From the NCBI RefSeq assembly GCF_949987535.1, contig NC_080064.1, forward strand, positions 132,274,708-132,338,707: DNA of 64,000 nucleotides, read 5' to 3'. Shown in pieces: positions 20,946 through 34,505 of this stretch. How positions within the stretch are numbered: the stretch's first letter is position 1; every line of letters starts with the position of its first letter. Source of the DNA: Balaenoptera acutorostrata (Eukaryota; Chordata; Mammalia; Artiodactyla; Balaenopteridae). Both the position numbers and the translations under genes were made by a program. Under the pieces are notes generated by a model. It was given only the letters and a program-made list of their open reading frames with translations, was not told the DNA's origin and did no database searches.

Positions 20946-23900
20946 TCTCGAGCAGATGAGCCGGCGGGCAGGCCGGCCCCAGCTGCGGCTGCAGTATTCC
21001 TTGGCAGGGACTTTGTCTTTTATTGCCTGATGTCCAATGTCTTGAAAATAGTTGTTTTATATATTTTGTCTTGTATTTCAGTTATTGAAAGTGGGAGGTA
21101 AAATTTGGTCCCTATTACTCCATTTTACTGGAAATGGAAATTACTTAATCCTAATAACTTCATTTTACAATGAGTATTTTTTTTATCCCTATTTTTCATG
21201 CAAGAAAATTTTGGTTCAGAGAGATTTCGTTCTAAGCTAATTAAAGGTAAACCAAGGGCTTAAATCCAGGTGTTTCTTTCCAAAGTCAGCTCTTTTCACT
21301 GTGTTAGGCTCATGGTGTTGTCTGAATGGCAGTCAGGGCTTGGTTTTAGCTCAGTCTCTGACTTCAATGATATACATGATCTTAGTCAAGTCAAGCAAAT
21401 TTTCTGTCAGGGAACTCAAGGGAACCTTTTGATTGCTTTGTTCCAAGGCTACTCTTTAGGCCCTGACTGACTTCTCTTCTTATAGGCCACATATTTTCAG
21501 CCTGGTTTTCTGTCCCTTTTAAAGCAATGACCCTACTTGTAAAGTTATTTTCCTTTAAAACTCCTTCCTCCCCCAAGTGCTTAGTGCAGAGCCTGGCACA
21601 CAAAAAGGTCCTCAATTAATGCTTATTGAGTGAGTAAATAAATGGGTGCATGCATGATTGACTGAAGAGAAGGGTGCTGTCCCCTTCCTTGCCTTCTCCT
21701 AAAAACCACAGCAGGAGGGTCCCAGGCCCCTGCAATTCCTGGACACCACTGGAATCACATTAACATCAGCAATTCCCAGCGTCTGGTTCCACTCGGTCAA
21801 GCAGGCCCTTTAGCTCTCTTGAAACTCTTCCCCCCCACGCAATAACAGTATTTCTGAATTTTTAAGAGTTCATGAAGGTATGACTACCAAGTATTTTGAA
21901 CTGTTGGGGAAAAAGGCACTAACTATAGTTACATAAACAGAAGGTGGTAATTTTTTTGTTCCGTCAATTTAAAAACCAAAGTGAAATTCTGATTGTACTG
22001 GTTTCGGGCTGTAAATGTCACCTGTCAGCAAGAAAGTCATGAAATTCATAAAAGGACACTTTTCTTCCTAAGATCCCTCTGGCTTAAATAGCTCCTGCTG
22101 ACCAGGTGATGGGATGAGTCAAGGCCCCCTTTCTGGCACGCTTGGCCATTACCAGGAGCACTTGCCTCCTAGGAGGTCTTTTGCAGCCCAGTGTGCTATG
22201 GAACAAAGAGGAGGGTCCAGAATAGAAAATTCTGCTCAACAGCCCCACACGTGACTTCGTCCTTCAGGCATGGTGACATCCCCATGTATTGTTTGATTCC
22301 ACAAAATGGTTAGTCTCAGACGCTGGCTTTTAGGACCCTTGGGAATCCAGTTAAATTTAACCGCTGTTTATGGAGCATATGCTGTGTGCCCAGCTCGGTG
22401 CTCTTATCGAAGTGATCTTTAGCTTTCTGTTCGGCAGATATCTCACTCCTTAATCCTTCACTCTGAAGAGAGAACACTGAGAAGTAACACGTTGGGGCCT
22501 GGGAGGATCAGCTCTGCAAAGAGACTGGTAGCTCTGATAGATTAAGGGTCTCTGATAGTTATAGAAATGCCCAGAAAATTCTCTGCCATTTCTGATCCCA
22601 ACCCCCTACTTATTCCCATCCCCTGCAAGGCTTGAATATGCTACAGTGTTTGGAAATTAGTTCAGGTAAGTCCAATGAAATATATACTATGATATAGGTG
22701 CTTCAATTTGTGTTTTAATTGCTTATTAAAATTCATACTTAAAAGTGGATATTTTATATATGTTAGTCATACCTACATGTTTATTCATTTTGTCTTTATA
22801 AATAGTTATTTGAGATAGGTGCTAGCATTTTCTCCATTTTCCTCAGATGTGGAAACTGAAAAGGGTTAAGGTATTTACCAAACAAGTTAGAAACTGAAAT
22901 TTAATTAAAATTTGATCGGCTGATTCTAGTTCCAATGCTCTTCTCGCTATACCCCTTCCTCTCAGAGGGACCTCTTTATGGGCCAATAACATTTGTTTTA
23001 GATCTTGAATTTACCTGTTAGTGCTTTTTCTTCTACCTATGCTGCTCACTACTGACTTTAGTGTTAGATAAACCTTATTTTAAATCCTGGATTTATCACT
23101 TAAAAGCTTTGTGACTTTGGGCAAACCGCTTAACTTCTCTCAGTTTCTTTAGGATAAAAGCACCTGGCTTTCAGGGTGGTTGTTTGGAATATTCTGAGAG
23201 ATTATGTATATAAATGCCTGGCACACTAAATACACTGGGAGTAACCATTACTAGCCATACAGCTCCCATTTCTTTCACAATGCATCCTCTCATTGCTCTT
23301 GAAGCTTCATTCCATAAAACCTTCCCTTATTATTTCAGACCTCATGAATCTATCTCTTCTGAGTTACTTCATCATTTACAGCCTCTGTTGTTCAATTTGG
23401 CAATTAATTATTGTTTTATATTCTTAATCTTAGTCCCTGACTAGTTTGGAAGCTTTGGGGAGCCATTGGGCTAGGTCTGAGATCTCTGTATATTCTATGG
23501 TATTGAATACATTCTAGGTGTGCAATAAATACTTGATGGAGTGCGATGGCTTAGATTCTTTGGGGAGTAAGTGTTGTGGTCACAGTAGAAAGCAGAAGGC
23601 AGGCTATCCCAGTGCCACTGGCTTGTACTAACATGTCCAGCTCATGTTGTTGTAGAGACTGAGAGGATAAAGGCAGCCTTCATATGTCCAAGCATACCTG
23701 TTTGTAGCAAGACTGGTGATTTTGGTTATGTATTGCCCCTCCAGGTTGCCCGACCCATAGTGACCTATGCACTGAGTCAAGGTGGCAATGAGACCAAACC
23801 ACAAGTCTCAGAGCATAGACTTTGAGTCTTACATCCATTCTGACTACCTTTGGGTCCTTGAGCAAGTTTTATCAGCCCTCTGAATCTGTTTGCTCATTTT

Positions 23901-25230
23901 AAAAATGGGGATAATGGTCCTTTGCAGGGCTGTCGTAAAGATAAAATGAGCTTTATTAAGTGCAAGGATTTAGTAAATGGTAATGTGCTATAAAATCTTT
24001 TTAAAATTATTTTTATTAAGAAGGATTTGGATCCTTGTTTTTACTATTTTAAAAAGGCAGAGAAGGGTAAAATGAAGTGAATAAAAAGAGAGCTAACTTG
24101 TTTCCCAAATTGTGCTTATCTAGAGTCAAGGAAAAAAGGTGAGTGAGACAATTTTGGTGAAGGGCACCTGAGGATACTAGCAAGTTTATAAGCCAAGTGC
24201 AGAAAAGTGTCCTAATCAGAAAAAAGGCTTGCTTTTTCAGAGTCCTAGAATACTGAGGGAGCTAAGATGGTTTTGGGGATGTGGGATGGAAGAGCAAGAA
24301 ACAGGTATGATCTTGAGGGTCAGAGCTAAAGAGCCCATGGAAGGAGTAGAACCTGTGCTAATTCAAGGGTCCACGTGCCAATGATTAGCTATTTACCTAG
24401 CATATATACACCAGGCACTGTGGTAAGTATTTTTCAGGCTGTATCTCATTTAATCTTCGCAACAACCTCTGGGTAGCCGATACTGCTATCCCTGCTTTAC
24501 TGGTGAAGAAACAGAAGCTTTAGAGGAGTTAAATCATCACAAGATCAGCTTATGTTCTGCCTGACTGCAGATCCTAACTCTCAACCAATATGTCCTACTC
24601 TCTTGAAACCTGTGAACTTACGTTTCCACTTAGTTTGTTTCCCTCCAAATATTTTACTTTGGAGTAAAAACTACTTCTGTATGTGAACACACCAGGGTAT
24701 GTGGTATTGTGATCTGGGTTAGGAGGTTATTGCCCTGGAGAAGAGGAAGTGGAGAAAGACCACAATCCTAGCGACAGACAGACACACACACCTCATGTTC
24801 ATTGATTCTCTGGTCATCATGGAAGCAAAAATTTACAAATTTACAACGACAAAGGAAGCAAAAATTTACAAAGGTAATCTGATGGAAACCCAGATTAGCA
24901 GAGAGCAGGGGGAGGGTGGTAAATTTTGGATTGGGGACTGCCCTGCAAGAGCCCCATTTCTTCTCAGCTGTGTGGGTCAAGATCACAAGCTGTTCCCTAA
25001 AGCACATTCACCTCTTCCTGGAACAGTGCTTATTTCCAGAGCTCTGTAGGGCTTCTTATACATCCTGACCATCTCCTGGGATGTGACCCTAATAATTCAT
25101 TCTTCATACTGCTTATTAACTGAACATGACAGCATAGTTGAATACGATGGGCCTGGGAGAGAAAAGATTTTTTTAATAGCTAAAAGAATCATTTAATCTC
25201 AATATGAAAAAGATTTCTCAACTTATGCCT
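20946..25230. other. Intergenic, MIR-rich, no gene seen
   Basis: MIR or L2 relics at about 21560-21650 (GAGCCTGGCACACAAAAAGG), 23040-23245 (AAGCTTTGTGACTTTGGGCA), 23815-23990 (ATTTTAAAAATGGGGATAAT) and 24370-24545 (TCTCATTTAATCTTCGCAAC). A 19-bp motif is repeated at 24821 and 24854. No coding exon is supported. Confidence 0.5.
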
Positions 25231-25243
25231 CAAATCTTTTCTT

Positions 25244-25557
25244 TTTTTTTTTTTTTTTTAATAAATGGAGAGGTATCTTTATTTATTTATTTTTGGCTGT
25301 GTTGGGTCTTCGTTTCTATGCGAGGGCTTTCTCCAGTTGCGGCAAGCGGGGGCCGCTCTTCATCGCGGTGCGCGGGCCTCTCACTATCGTGGCCTCTCTT
25401 GTTGCGGAGCACAGGCTCCAGACGCGCAGGCTCAGTAGTTGTGGCTCACGGGCCTAGTTGCTCCGCGGCATATGGGATCCTCCCAGACCAGGGCTCGAAC
25501 CCGTGTTCCCTGCATTAGCAGGCAGATTCTCAACCACTGTGCCACCAGGGAAGCCCA
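25244..25557 (-). mobile_element. Young CHR-type SINE, antisense, with 13-bp TSD and extra 3' block
   Basis: A CpG-rich, little-diverged long SINE ending GGGAAGCCC. The TSD CAAATCTTTTCTT (25231-25243, 25558-25570) also encloses an 18-bp unique block (25260-25277, AATAAATGGAGAGGTATC) between the SINE tail and a second long T run (25244-25259). Confidence 0.93.
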
Positions 25558-25570
25558 CAAATCTTTTCTT

Positions 25571-27446
25571 GAGTCACCTCATTATGGCTATCAACTGTAC
25601 GAGGTACAGAGATGAATAAGAAACAGCCCCTAAGTCTAATGTAAAAATGTAAATGTGATACATTGTGATTATTCCTAGAATAGAAGTTCCAGCAATTAAA
25701 GCCTCCCTCAATTAGAATAGATTACAAAGTGAAGTCATGAGCTTTCCTGTTTCTGGAAGTTTCATGCAGAGGCTGGATAACCACCTGGTCATGACTGGAT
25801 TCTTGCATAGGATGGGGACATGGACTACATGACCTGAAAATATTCTCTTCCTGGGGTGCTAAGACTATTATTTCACGCAGCAGCTACAATGTTGTGGTAG
25901 TTCTGGCATTAAGGCAGAAGCAGCGTGGCAGATATTCCTGGTTGCCTCCCCCCAATTTATTCTCTCTTTCCTAACTAAGAGAAATCCAAGTTTGTCCCAA
26001 TTACGCCCAGCTTAAGCTACTCAGTTTGCCACTAGGGGTGGCCTTGTTACATAGTTCTGACAGTGAGATGCAAGATCAAGTCACCAAGTGGGGCTTCTGA
26101 GAAACCTTGTTAAACGAGGCTGAGTCATCTGATAAGAGCCTTTTCAGCTTTTACATTTTGCCTTTTGTCCCCTCTCCAACTTTTATTTTCTGCTAGGAAC
26201 ATGGCTATGATGTCTAGAGGTGGAATAGCCATTTTGTGACAAAAACGACTTTGCTAAAGATAGTGAGACAGAAAAAGAAGAGAAACCTGTGTCTCTGGTG
26301 CCATCCTGGATACTCTTTACCAGCCTCGATTCCACACATGGGAAATTTTTGTCACAGGAAAAAATAAACCACTATTTAGTTAAATCACTGTAATTGAATT
26401 TCTGCTAATTGCAGCCAAATACACTCTTAACTGATATATACAATACAGTGAAAAACATTATCTGGGTTCAAATTTCCTTTTCATCATTATCTATGAGACA
26501 TTAGGCAAGTTACACGGATCTCATGAAATGTCAATCTTATCTTTAACTGACATGAATAATACATATCTTACAAGGCTTTTGGAAAGACTAAATGAGACAA
26601 TACGAATGAAGTTGTCCAGCACATTGCCTGGTACACAGAAGGACCTCAATAGATGTTGCTTTGATTTTTGTAGTTGAATATCTCCCTAAATGTGGTCCTT
26701 GAGACCACTGAGAAAAGATGCTCATTTTATTGATGGGCAGAATCCATAGTAGGGATGCACAAGATGATCCACTGATGTGTGAAAAGAAAATATTAGAAAT
26801 TCTATTTAGATGTATTTGTATCTTTTTAACATTTCTATTTTGAGTGCATTTTATCTTATAAGTACAGAAACACATGATCTAACTTATAAATTAAAAAATT
26901 AAATGCTTGAAGTGCATAATAAAAAAAAGGTTTGGAGACTACTGCAGCATTACTTGGGTTGCTTGTTTAGAAAAGGAAAATTTCTGGGCCATTCATGACC
27001 ATGAGGTGACTGCTTTCATGCGGTATGAACAAAAAGCAGTGGGAGCACAGGGGAAGAGTATCTAGGTCTGTTTGGGAGAGGCAAGGACAGCTTCCAGAAA
27101 AGGCATCACATGAGCCGAAGGATGAGGAATTTGCCAAGAAAGAAAAGTATGTTCTAGGCAGAAGATTCAGCTGGGCAAAACTTCAGAGCAGGAGAGAGCT
27201 GGAGGGCTCTAGAAACTTAGAGTGCTTTGGTTTTTTCTGTATCAATGTGGTGGGATGGTCAGGAGATGTGCCTGGGACCCAGCCAGGCCGTGCAAATGTT
27301 TAGGTTTCATACTCTTCGCAATTGGGAGCCATGGAAGGATTTGAGGCAGAGAGACACCGTTAGATTTGTGTGTTAGATCACTCTAGGAGCAGAATGGAGA
27401 ATAGATTTGAGGGGACATCAGCCTAGAGAGAAAAAGACCAGTATGA
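25571..27446. other. Intergenic with old repeats
   Basis: A MIR lies at about 26455-26660 (GACATTAGGCAAGTTACACG, TTGCCTGGTACACAGAAGGA). About 26030-26440 and 27030-27440 look like degraded ancient repeats that I cannot name. No gene. Confidence 0.4.
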
Positions 27447-27460
27447 AAGCCAGTGTTTTT

Positions 27461-27766
27461 AAGGCTTTTTTTTTTTTAATTAATTAATTTATTTATTTAT
27501 TTTTGGCTGTGTTGGGTCTTCGTTTCCGTACGAGGGCTTTCTCTAGTTGCGGCAAGTGGGGGCCACTCCTCATCGCGGTGCGCGGGCCTCTCACTATTGC
27601 GGCCTCTCCCGTTGCGGAGCACAGGCTCCAGACGCGCAGGCTCAGTAGTTGTGGCTCACGGGCCTAGTTGCTCCGCGGCATGTGGGATCCTCCCAGACCA
27701 GGGCTCGAACCCGTGTCCCCTGCACTGGCAGGCAGAGTCTCAACAACTGCGCCACCAGGGAAGCCC
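27461..27766 (-). mobile_element. Young CHR-type SINE, antisense, with 14-bp TSD
   Basis: A long SINE with most CpGs retained and (ATTA/ATTT)n next to the T run. Perfect TSD AAGCCAGTGTTTTT at 27447-27460 and 27767-27780. Five extra bases (AAGGC) precede the T run. Confidence 0.93.
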
Positions 27767-27780
27767 AAGCCAGTGTTTTT

Positions 27781-28479
27781 GACCAGGTACGAGATGATGA
27801 GGGTCATCGAGGGAGCTGCTAATGGGAGTGGAGAGGAAGGGATGGATTTGAAAGATAATAAGAGGTTCACATCAATAAGACATGATATATTTTTGTGATA
27901 TACTGGATATGAGCGGTGAGGGAGACATGTTTTTTGCTAAAGTAATTAGGTGAATGGAAGGGCCATATCCCCAAAATAGGATGTTGAAGGAGGAGGCATT
28001 CTGCTGCTTCTGCCACTAACTGTCTGAACTTCACAAGTTACTTGACCTTTTCAAGTCTCATTTCTCTTCATCCATAAAATGAAATTATGACTATTAGATA
28101 TAATGGTATGTAGGAGGTACTCCATCCATGAAGGCTAACAATAACATCTTTCAGATGTTAAAATGCATAATATTTTATTTTCCCAAGTAATACATATGCT
28201 TTAGCATAGTAAAAAAATGCATGCATGCATCTTCAGAAAGTCTTGAATTGTGTGTGTTTGTATAGTTGTATTCACTTATATTTGCATAAAGGAACAGAGA
28301 AAGGATATACAACAGACTTAAATACCTAAGGGATGGAGATGGGAGTATGGGATGGGGGGAGGGAGGATGGGAAGATGAACATAGACATGGGAACAAGATT
28401 TTAAAATGTGCACCCTTTTATATTGTCCTAATTTTGAACCATGACTGTATTTTAAAACATTAAATTAAAAAATTAGAAT
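27781..28479. other. Intergenic with MIR relic
   Basis: A MIR-like stretch lies at about 28010-28140 (CACAAGTTACTTGACCTTTT). A short (ATGC)n lies at about 28217-28230. Nothing else was recognised. Confidence 0.4.
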
Positions 28480-28652
28480 GATAAACAACAAGGTCTTAAT
28501 GCACAGGGAACTATATTCAATATCCTGTGATAAACCATAATGGAAACGAATAAAAAAAAGAATGTGTATATGTGTATAACTGAGTCATTTTGCTGTACAG
28601 CAGAGATTGGCACAGCATTGTAAATCAACTATACTTCAATAAAAAAAAAAAA
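28480..28652 (+). mobile_element. 5'-truncated cetartiodactyl L1 3' end, sense
   Basis: ATAAACAACAAGGTCTTAAT, GGGAACTATATTCAATATCC, TTGCTGTACAGCAGAGATTG and CTATACTTCAATAAAAAA form the characteristic artiodactyl/cetacean L1 3' terminus with poly(A). Only the last ~170 bp is present. Confidence 0.8.
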
Positions 28653-31149
28653 TCCTGCGTGACTTAAATGGTGTGAATTTCAGGCATGTGTCCAATGGGT
28701 TCCATCAAAAGTCCTGGGGCTCTTACACCTCTCTGCCTTTACAAAACCCACCTCTTTTCTGGAATTTTCCTCCTAACCTCCTCCCACCCCCAACTTCCCT
28801 TCTACCTTGGTTGACTTATTTTTTCCTTCCTTTCCTTCCTTTCTGCTCCTCTTCCACCCTCCCCTCCTTCTTTCTTTCTAAAATATACACATATATCACC
28901 TATTCTGGTCTCTTAATCGCAATTATTAAGTAATAAGCAGAAATCCTTCAGCTATGAGGTTGACATAAACAAGGGCAAAAATTCACCTTTGCATAATACC
29001 AGAGCCAAAGGGAAACCAGAAGCCTTAAAAGAAATTCAGAAGCTGTTTCTCTAATTAGACTGTGAGCTCTTGGAAAGCAGAGACTCTTGTCTTTTCTACC
29101 TTTGTGGCTCTAGTACCTTGCACAGTGGCTGGTACACAGTAGGTGCTCAGTAAATGAGTGCTAAACTCAATTGAAAAAAATCTAATAGGGCATGTCCTTC
29201 CTTCTCTTAAGAATTTTTGTCTGGAGGTGAAGAACTCTGAATTTTGAAAATTAAATGATGCTATATACACAGAAGCAGGAAAATGGTTAAGAGTGCGAAA
29301 CTGAGGGGCAGGTAGACCTGGGCTCAAATTCCTTTTTTACAAATAACTATGTGACCTTGGCTAAATCACTTAACTTCTCTGAACCTGTTTTCATCTGTAA
29401 AACGTGTACGCCTGGGTACGCACACACACGCACACCAGTTTCAGATGGTTAGTAAGGCAGTTGCATGGGATAACCAAAGTAAAGGCCTTAGCACAATGCC
29501 TGGCACCTAGTAATTGCTCAGTGTTGTTTCATTGAACGTGTTATTGCTGAACATGATATCTAGTTACTATAACAAAATTTCTGCAAGGTCAGATCAATGG
29601 TACAGGTCTCAAACTTATGAAACCTGAAAGAGGCTCAACTAAGAGGAGCTGAGGAGGAGAGATCGGATTAGAAGCCTGTCAGCAGAGGGTACTTGCATCC
29701 TTAAATTGAGTTCCTTGCTGAAGCTGTAACTGGAGGACAAGAGAAACCAGGCTTGGAGTCATGGATTTTGTGCACGACAAAATGATTAGAACAAAGTGCA
29801 GTGTTGGCTGGTGGCCTCATGCTTGTTATCTCAGAAGTGCAGACCTTGTGCACCTCTGATTCATTTTCAGCAATGTGCTTTTTTTTGTGGGTGGGGTGGA
29901 AAGAGGAGGGATGACAGAAGGATATTGGAGGACTCATGGGAGAGAATATTTGAGGACAGAACCAAATAGACCAAGATTCTTGTGCTTTTTAACTCATTGA
30001 TTGCCAGGAACCTGGCTGAGGCAGAGCATTGGTTTATTCAGCTTTTATGCAGCTCAGCAGCCTGTTAACAATATGTGTCTGAGTCACAGGAGGTCAAGTG
30101 ACTGCAGCTTCTCTGATGAGTCATTGTCTTGCTTCCACTAATGTCCTGGTGGCTGGGGCTGACTTGTTTACTGAGAGCAAGCTACAGCTGTCTGCAGGTA
30201 CAGACTCACTTGTGCTCCAGACCTCACCAGAGAGCCAACAGGCTTGATTCCAGAGCTTCTGCACTCCTGGAAGGTCCTGATGTGGAACAGGTGGTAGGGG
30301 CAACCCTATGTGATGTGATAATGCTCCTCCCTTTGATTTGATATTGTAGTGAGCAAGAGTTTAGACTGGGAACCCAAAGGATGGAGCAAGAGGTAGAAGG
30401 TGTGAATAGCACCAATTACATCACTCAGGATCCTAGCAAGACAGATGACACGTTCACACTGGGCAATTGAGGAACACTTAATAGAAAGACTATTTACAAG
30501 GTGTGGGCTGGGTTCAGGGAAACAACAAGGGATGGTGCAGTGTCTCTTGGAAAGCAAGAGTGGGGAGCCATTACTAGGCTGAAGAAGCAAGGAGAGGGAG
30601 TGGTTACTGGAGTTGGGAGGGAGGAAAAGTATGCAGAGGGTCACCTGAGAGGAGCTGTGGCCATCATTTAAGGGTCACAGTCGACTTCTGGTCAACCAAG
30701 AGGAAGGGAGCAAGAGGAATAAATACCCAAACTTACTCTCTTTCCACTCTCCCTTCTTAGATCCTTCCACTGGCCAACTCTAACTGGAAGCCAGTGAGCA
30801 AGGGGGCTATTGATATAGGTCACAGAGGTCAGCCTCCTGGGGAAGGGGGTGGGTGGAAAAGGGAGAGAGAGGATCTGGGGGGCAAACAGAAAATATTTAG
30901 TACAACTTCCTGCCTAGACATGTTACTTTCCTCTCTGGTTCTCAGTTTTGTTCATCAGTAAAATGGGGAAATCACTCTACCTACTGTGTTTTGAGAATGG
31001 AATGAAATAATGTGGGTAAAATGTTTTGAAAAACCCCAAAGCGTTTTTGTGAATGTTGAGCATGAAGTTGCTGAGTAGCTGCTACGTTTCAAGGAAGAAA
31101 ATGTCATAGTGACCAGAGTAAATTCCTTGCTTCCCAGTTGGTTTACCAG
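28653..31149. other. Intergenic with several MIR relics
   Basis: A pyrimidine-rich TTCC/TTTC tract lies at about 28820-28880. MIR traces lie at about 29075-29160 (CACAGTGGCTGGTACACAGT), 29285-29525 (AACTATGTGACCTTGGCTAA) and 30900-31020 (ATCAGTAAAATGGGGAAATC). No gene is supported. Confidence 0.45.
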
Positions 31150-31605
31150 CCCTTTAAAAAAAAATTTTGTGTTTTATATTGGAGAATAGCTGATTAGCAA
31201 TGTTGTGTTAGTTTTAATTGTACAGAAAAGTGATTCAGTTACACATATACATGTATGTATTCTTTTCCCATTTAGGTTATTACAGAATATTGAGCAGAGT
31301 TCTCTGTGCTATATAGTAGGTCCTTGTTGGTTATCTATTTTAAATACAGCAGTGTGTACATGTCAATCTCAAACTCCCAATCTATCCCTCCACCCTTCCC
31401 CCTGGTAGCCGTAAGTTCGTCTCTAAGTCTGTGAGTCTGTTTCTATTTTGTAAATAAGATCATTTGTATAATTCTTTTTTGATTCCGCATATGTGATATC
31501 ATATGATATTTGTCTTTCTCTGTCTGACTTACTTCACTTAGTGTGATCATCTCCAGGTCCAACCCAGTTGCTGCAAATGACATTGTTTCATTCTTTTTAA
31601 TGGCA
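31150..31605 (-). mobile_element. 5'-truncated L1 3' UTR, antisense
   Basis: TTATATTGGAGAATAGCTGA, TTACAGAATATTGAGCAGAG and TTGTCTTTCTCTGTCTGACT are the 3' UTR and ORF2 end of a cetartiodactyl L1 read in antisense. About 450 bp. Confidence 0.8.
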
Positions 31606-33120
31606 CCAGCCCTTCTTGAGACCCTACTAAGCGTATAGCCCACACCTGAGGCTGAACATGGGAAAGATGGGTGCGCTGTAAAAAAAAAAAGGTGATGACA
31701 GATACAAGGCATAGCCACTTCTCCCTCAAAAGCCTGTACTATAGAAAGATATGAAGGTGTGTGTTCATGTGTGTATACTCCTTTATCTACATAGGAAATG
31801 TACAGAATAGAAAGACAGGGTGATATCTATGTCTAGCACGTGAATACACACACATGCACAAAATAATGCAGTCACTTATGCAAAATGAAGCAAGACAGTT
31901 AGGAATGATTAGAGCTGGTTAGGGACAGTCAGGAAGGTATTCAGAAGACTGGCGTTTGAGTTGGAAACTGGATCTGGAGGTGCCAGCCTTTGGCCTGTCC
32001 AGGTTGGTGAGTTATTATTCTCCTTCCATGTTTAGAAACAGACCTTTTCAAAAAAGAGGATGAAATATTTGAGCTCTTTCAACTTACATCTTTGTTTCCT
32101 CTTTTTATCTCCAATGTCAGGCATGGTATTCTGAAGGTCCTCAAGAAATGTTTGTTAACTGAACCAGTAAAAAAAAGATCTGGCACTTGTGCTGTTTTAT
32201 TAAGTGAGAGAAGAGAATACATATGATAACAGTGTCTCTTTTCAGCACTGGTCTCTATGAGAATTCTTCCAAGGGTGTTTTAAAAAAAACCACTGCATGC
32301 AAAAGAGAAGCCACAGAGAGTGAGCTTAGCATATGCGTTTGATAAGTGATTTGCATATGATTACTGTGTGCATAGATTGCAATCTTGGAAATTTCCAGAC
32401 AGAAAATGACTGCTCTCTGGGAGATGTTTAGTTTATTAAGAGCCTGTGACATGCCAGACATGTTTCTCTTCTTCATTTCTGGGACTCAGTAGAAAGAGAT
32501 GAGTAAGGGTGGTGATAGTCTCCTCAAATAATTGTCAGGTTATTGCAAAGCTTAAAAACAGTGGTTAGCCCTCAAGCACTTGTCCCATAAATGTTACTAG
32601 TCAAGGACTCAGGATGTAGCAATGTGACAGAGTGTTAAAGTAACATTATACAAACTTCTTTGAGCAAATATCAATGGAAATGATACTGGTGTGGGACTGC
32701 TCAGAAACACTGCTATGAACTCAGAAATCACTGGCTCTGAGCCCATGGGGCACAACCCAGAGAACAGAGCCCTGGAGCCATGCCAAGACTCCTTGAGCTT
32801 TGAGATGTGTCTGTAGCAGGTAGGAGCTCTTGAAACAGGCTGAATATTGTGGAATAAAAGCACAGCCTGCCCTTCCTATCATCTCCCTGAAGGAGAAAGA
32901 GGAGAACATCACCCACTCAGAAGCTTGAGGGCCACAGAGGATGTTTGTTTCAACCCCTGCTCTCCCCCAGTCTCAGGGCTGCGGGTGTGTGAAGCTGGTG
33001 TCAGGCTTCCGATGACCGAAGAACCACTTGTGCCACACCTCAACCTAAACACAAGACTGCCAAGCCCTGGTAAAGGACCACAAATGATGAGGAGTATATA
33101 TGCCTAGGTGGGCCCTGTCT
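31606..33120. other. Intergenic, no gene seen
   Basis: Unassigned sequence. ORFs of 60-86 codons on both strands near 32.6-33.1 kb overlap one another and resemble no family I know. Confidence 0.4.
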
Positions 33121-33920
33121 GTTGAATTTTTTTTCCATCTATTTTTATTGAGGTAAAACACACATAAGGTAGAATTAACCATTTTAAATTGTACAGTTCA
33201 GTGGCTTTTAGTACATTCACAATGCTGTGTAACCATCACCACAATCTAGTTTCAAGACATTTTCAACATCCTAAAAAAACACCCCATGCCCATTAAGCTG
33301 TCATTCCCCATTTCCCCCTTTGCCCAGTCCCTGATAACTGCCAATCTGGGTTTGGTCTCTGTGGAGTTATCTATTCTGGATATTTCATATAAATGGAATC
33401 CACAATATGTGGCCTTTTATGTCTGGCTTCTTGTTCACTTAGCATAAAGTTTTCAAGGGTCATCCGTGGTGTGGCATATATCAGTACCTCATTCATTTTT
33501 ATGGTTAAATAATATTCCATTGTATGAAGATACCATATTGTGTTTATCCACTCATCAGCTGATGGAAATTTGGGTTGTTATTACCTTTTGGCTATTGTGA
33601 ATAATGCTGCTATGAAATTCGTGTACCAGGTTTTTTTTTTGAATACCTATTTTCAGTTTTAGGGGGCTATATACCTAGCAGTAGAAATGCTTGCTGAGCA
33701 ATATGATAATTCTGTGTTTAGCTTATTGAGGAAACAGCAAACTGTTTTCCATAGCAGCAGCACCACTTTATATTCCCACCAGCAATGTAGGAGGGTTCCA
33801 GTTTCTCCACATCTTCACCAACACTTATTTCCCATTTAAAGAAAGGGCTTTAGCCATGTTAGTGTGTGGTTTTGATTTGCATTTCCGTAGTGACTAATAA
33901 TACTGGGCATCTTTTCATTC
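33121..33920 (-). mobile_element. Old L1M 3' region, antisense
   Basis: TTATTGAGGTAAAACACACA at the 3' end, TGGATATTTCATATAAATGG and GGCTATTGTGAATAATGCTG further in, down to TGATTTGCATTTCCGTAGTG. About 0.8 kb of a diverged L1M. No ORF. Confidence 0.8.
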
Positions 33921-34266
33921 CCGGTTTCATTTTAACTCAATGGAAATATTCTAAAGCTATAAGTTTCTGCCCTTGAGGGGATCTGTAGTATAATTTAGAT
34001 GGTAAATTCTCATGTGTAGATTTGTTTAGCTATCTTTGAGTCATGTGGAGTAGGCTACTATGGGTGAGTTGCAAGGTCTTTCCAGATATGACCATTATCT
34101 TTAGCAGAGCTAGAGATTTCTTCATTTCCACTTCTCTGTAGTTTCCTGCCTCTGTGTTTTAATAACTGGATCTTACCATTCCTCTGTGAGTCCTCAAATG
34201 CAATCTGCAATTGCACTGATTTTGAGTTGTTGTAACTGGTCTTGAGTATTCTGAGATTGGGACATA

Positions 34267-34491
34267 TTTTTTTAAATTTTTATTTTATATTGGAGCATAG
34301 TTGATTAACAGTGTTGTGTTAGTTTCATGTGTACAGCAAAGTGATTCAGTTACACATATACATGTATCTATTCTTTTTAAAATTTATTTCCCATTTAGGT
34401 TATTACAGAATATTGAGCAGAGTTCCCCATGCTATATAGTAGGTCCTTGTTGGTTATCTATTTTAAATATAGTAGTGTGTACATGTCAATC
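34267..34491 (-). mobile_element. Short 5'-truncated L1, antisense, with 14-bp TSD
   Basis: About 225 bp of L1 3' UTR (TATATTGGAGCATAGTTGAT, TACAGCAAAGTGATTCAGTT). The TSD GAGATTGGGACATA / GAGACTGGGACATA (34253-34266, 34492-34505) differs at one base. It closely resembles the copy at 31.15 kb, so the same L1 subfamily. Confidence 0.88.
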
Positions 34492-34505
34492 GAGACTGGG
34501 ACATA

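Noticed and set aside
31150..34491. Two similar L1 tails at 31.15 and 34.27 kb considered as a segmental duplication
   Set aside because: Their flanks differ and the 34 kb copy has its own TSD, so they are independent insertions of one L1 subfamily.
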